Of a stretch of DNA of 51,726 nucleotides, positions 50,541 to 51,726 are shown in pieces (the stretch's first letter is position 1; each line of letters opens with the position of its first letter). Source of the stretch: Candidatus Neomicrothrix sp. UBA2983. GTDB lineage: Bacteria > Actinomycetota > Acidimicrobiia > Acidimicrobiales > MedAcidi-G1. The stretch covers positions 77,477 to 129,202 of the forward strand of contig DEAL01000019.1 of the NCBI GenBank assembly GCA_002346745.1, in the 5' to 3' direction. The position numbers and the translations under genes are program-made. The notes under the pieces are model-generated. The model was not told the origin of the DNA and ran no database searches. It saw only the letters and a list, made by a program, of their open reading frames with translations.

Positions 50541-50999
50541 ATGGAGGTCTCCGTCAACGGGACGGCCCGTTCCGCCGACGTCGAGCCACGGACGCTGCTC
50601 GTCCACTACCTGCGCGACGTCCTCGGCCTGACCGGCACCAACGTCGGCTGCGACACCAGTTCCTGCGGTGCCTGCACCGTTCTGGTCGACGGCCGCTCCG
50701 CCAAGTCCTGCACCCTGCTGGCCGCTCAGGTCGACGGCGCCGAGGTCACCACCATCGAGGGTCTGGCCGGCGACCAGTCCGGGGATGGTGCCCTCCACCC
50801 GATGCAGCAGGCCTTCCACGAGTGCCACGCCCTCCAGTGCGGGTACTGCACCCCGGGCATGGTCATGGCCGCCGTCTCGCTGGTCGACGAGTACGACGGC
50901 CTCGACGCCGACGGCGTCCGCGAGGGCCTCGAGGGCAACCTCTGCCGCTGCACCGGCTACCAGAACATCGTCAAGGCCGTCCTGGCCGCCAGCGAGTGA
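50541..50999 (+). CDS. (2Fe-2S)-binding small subunit of a xanthine-oxidase-family hydroxylase (CoxS-like)
   Basis: 152 residues with both iron-sulfur domains. The ferredoxin-like cluster is CDTSSCGACTVL plus C in AKSCTLLA. The helical cluster is LQCGYCTPGM and NLCRCTGYQNI. The subunit carries electrons from the molybdenum centre to FAD in carbon monoxide dehydrogenases and related hydroxylases of xanthine, nicotinate or aldehydes. The ATG at 50541 follows a strong AAGGGGGGAA. The large subunit gene starts 16 nt downstream. The substrate cannot be told from this subunit. Confidence 0.93.
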   Translation: MEVSVNGTARSADVEPRTLLVHYLRDVLGLTGTNVGCDTSSCGACTVLVDGRSAKSCTLLAAQVDGAEVTTIEGLAGDQSGDGALHPMQQAFHECHALQCGYCTPGMVMAAVSLVDEYDGLDADGVREGLEGNLCRCTGYQNIVKAVLAASE

Positions 51000-51015
51000 G
51001 GGAGGGGACGACGAG

Positions 51016-51726
51016 ATGACCGACACGCTCGACGCCACCAGCCCGTTCGCCGGAGGGATCGTCGGCACGCCCCGGCTCCGCAAGGAGGACCCCGCCCTGC
51101 TGACCGGCGAGTCGAAGTTCATCGACGACCTAGCCCTTCCGGGGGCGCAGTGGATCGCATGCGTGCGCAGCCCGCACGCCCATGCCCGCATCACCGCCAT
51201 CGACACCTCGGACGCGTTGGCCACCGAAGGCGTGGTCGCCGTCTACACCGGCGAGGATCTGGCTGAGACCTGGGCCGCCCCGTTGCCGTGCGCCTGGCCG
51301 GTTACCGACGACATGAAGAACCCGGACCACCTGCCGGTCGCCGTCGACAAGACCAACTACGCGGGCGACATCGTTGCTGTCGTGGTCGCCGACTCCCGCT
51401 ACGCCGCTGCCGACGGGTTGGAGGGCGTGGTTGTCGACTACGAGCCGTTGGACGCCGTGGTCACCATGGAGGAGGCCGAGTCCGACGCCGTCGTCATCCA
51501 CGAGGACTGCGGCACCAACGTTTCCTATGTCTGGGAGCTCGTCCCCGACCCGGATGCCGTCGAGGCGGCCTTCGCCAGTGCCGCCCACCACGTCACCGAG
51601 ACGTACGTGCACCAGCGACTCATCCCGGCGCCGATGGAGCCCCGTGGCGTGGCCGCCGTGCCTGCCCCACACAACGGCGACATCACCCTCTACTCGGCCA
51701 CGCAGATCCCGCACATCCTCAAGGTG
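51016..51726 (+). CDS. Molybdopterin large subunit of a xanthine-oxidase-family hydroxylase (CoxL-like), 5' part
   Basis: The first 237 residues, with the reading frame open to the window end. GTPRLRKEDPALLTGESKFI and DDLALPGAQWIACVRSPHAH are the standard N-terminal domain. VDKTNYAGDIVAVVVADSRY and AMEEAESDAV continue the ald_xan_dh_C-type first domain. LIPAPMEPRGVAAVP starts the molybdopterin-binding part. The active-site loop that separates form I CO dehydrogenase (AYxCSFR) from other members is beyond the window, so CO oxidation is not established. The ATG has GAGGGGAC upstream. Confidence 0.9.
   Translation, partial: MTDTLDATSPFAGGIVGTPRLRKEDPALLTGESKFIDDLALPGAQWIACVRSPHAHARITAIDTSDALATEGVVAVYTGEDLAETWAAPLPCAWPVTDDMKNPDHLPVAVDKTNYAGDIVAVVVADSRYAAADGLEGVVVDYEPLDAVVTMEEAESDAVVIHEDCGTNVSYVWELVPDPDAVEAAFASAAHHVTETYVHQRLIPAPMEPRGVAAVPAPHNGDITLYSATQIPHILKV

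Noticed and set aside
50541..51726. Calling these genes carbon monoxide dehydrogenase coxS and coxL
   Set aside because: The large-subunit active-site loop that would show form I CO dehydrogenase lies beyond the window, and the medium subunit gene is not seen.

Overview
The window is 51.7 kb of very GC-rich, gene-dense bacterial chromosome. Codon use is actinobacterial. There are many FMN-, F420- or NAD(P)-dependent oxidoreductases, luciferase-like monooxygenases and SDRs, and start codons that repeatedly lie 6-7 nt after a -10-like hexamer. Together these suggest an actinomycete-type heterotroph; an aquatic or soil Acidimicrobiia-like lineage is my best guess, but no marker gene proves it. 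No insertion sequence, integrase, prophage or CRISPR array was seen.

Layout, left to right. A tRNA 3' end with terminator (1-60). A reverse-strand block with DUF2182 and DUF1326 membrane/metal-binding proteins, a phytanoyl-CoA-type dioxygenase and a Baeyer-Villiger-type monooxygenase (81-3946). A forward MFS exporter, sulfatase and TauD dioxygenase (4030-7923). A beta-carbonic anhydrase. A tightly coupled reverse operon of five catabolic genes (8517-14496: flavin oxidoreductase, DapA-like aldolase, DUF2264, TIM-barrel isomerase, 2-hydroxyacid dehydrogenase). A NYN-domain protein. Sulfoacetaldehyde acetyltransferase (xsc) with a clear promoter. An atypical SDR and an acetolactate-synthase-like ThDP enzyme. 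A class IV aminotransferase paired with a sulfotransferase-like protein. PsuG. A C45 acyltransferase, GNAT, CaiB-type CoA-transferase and GH13 glucosidase run (23267-27806). A scar made of AraC and PutA gene tails (27828-28784). An eight-gene reverse cluster (28805-39193) with SDRs, an amine-oxidase-like flavoprotein, ALDH, DapA-like lyase, MttB-like methyltransferase, SdsA-type alkylsulfatase and acyl-CoA dehydrogenase. A luciferase-like gene. A fused HD/TauD protein. A vapBC pair, an epoxide-hydrolase-like protein and an APC transporter. A TetR-controlled operon of four catabolic genes (46035-49668). The start of a CO-dehydrogenase-like molybdenum hydroxylase operon, cut by the window end.

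The common thread is removal of polar heads from small organic molecules. Two unrelated sulfatases, two TauD/PhyH-type oxygenases and Xsc handle sulfate esters or sulfonates. The HD-BBOX fusion resembles TmpB plus TmpA, which turn 2-trimethylaminoethylphosphonate into glycine betaine and phosphate. An MttB-family methyltransferase and an amine-oxidase-like flavoprotein could process the resulting betaine. The link between these loci is inference; each family call stands separately.

Two features recur across the window. First, about a dozen lead genes appear to be leaderless. Second, three genes survive only as 3' tails (a class IV aminotransferase, a glycoside-hydrolase-like beta-propeller protein and PutA), which points to ongoing deletion and rearrangement between intact operons.
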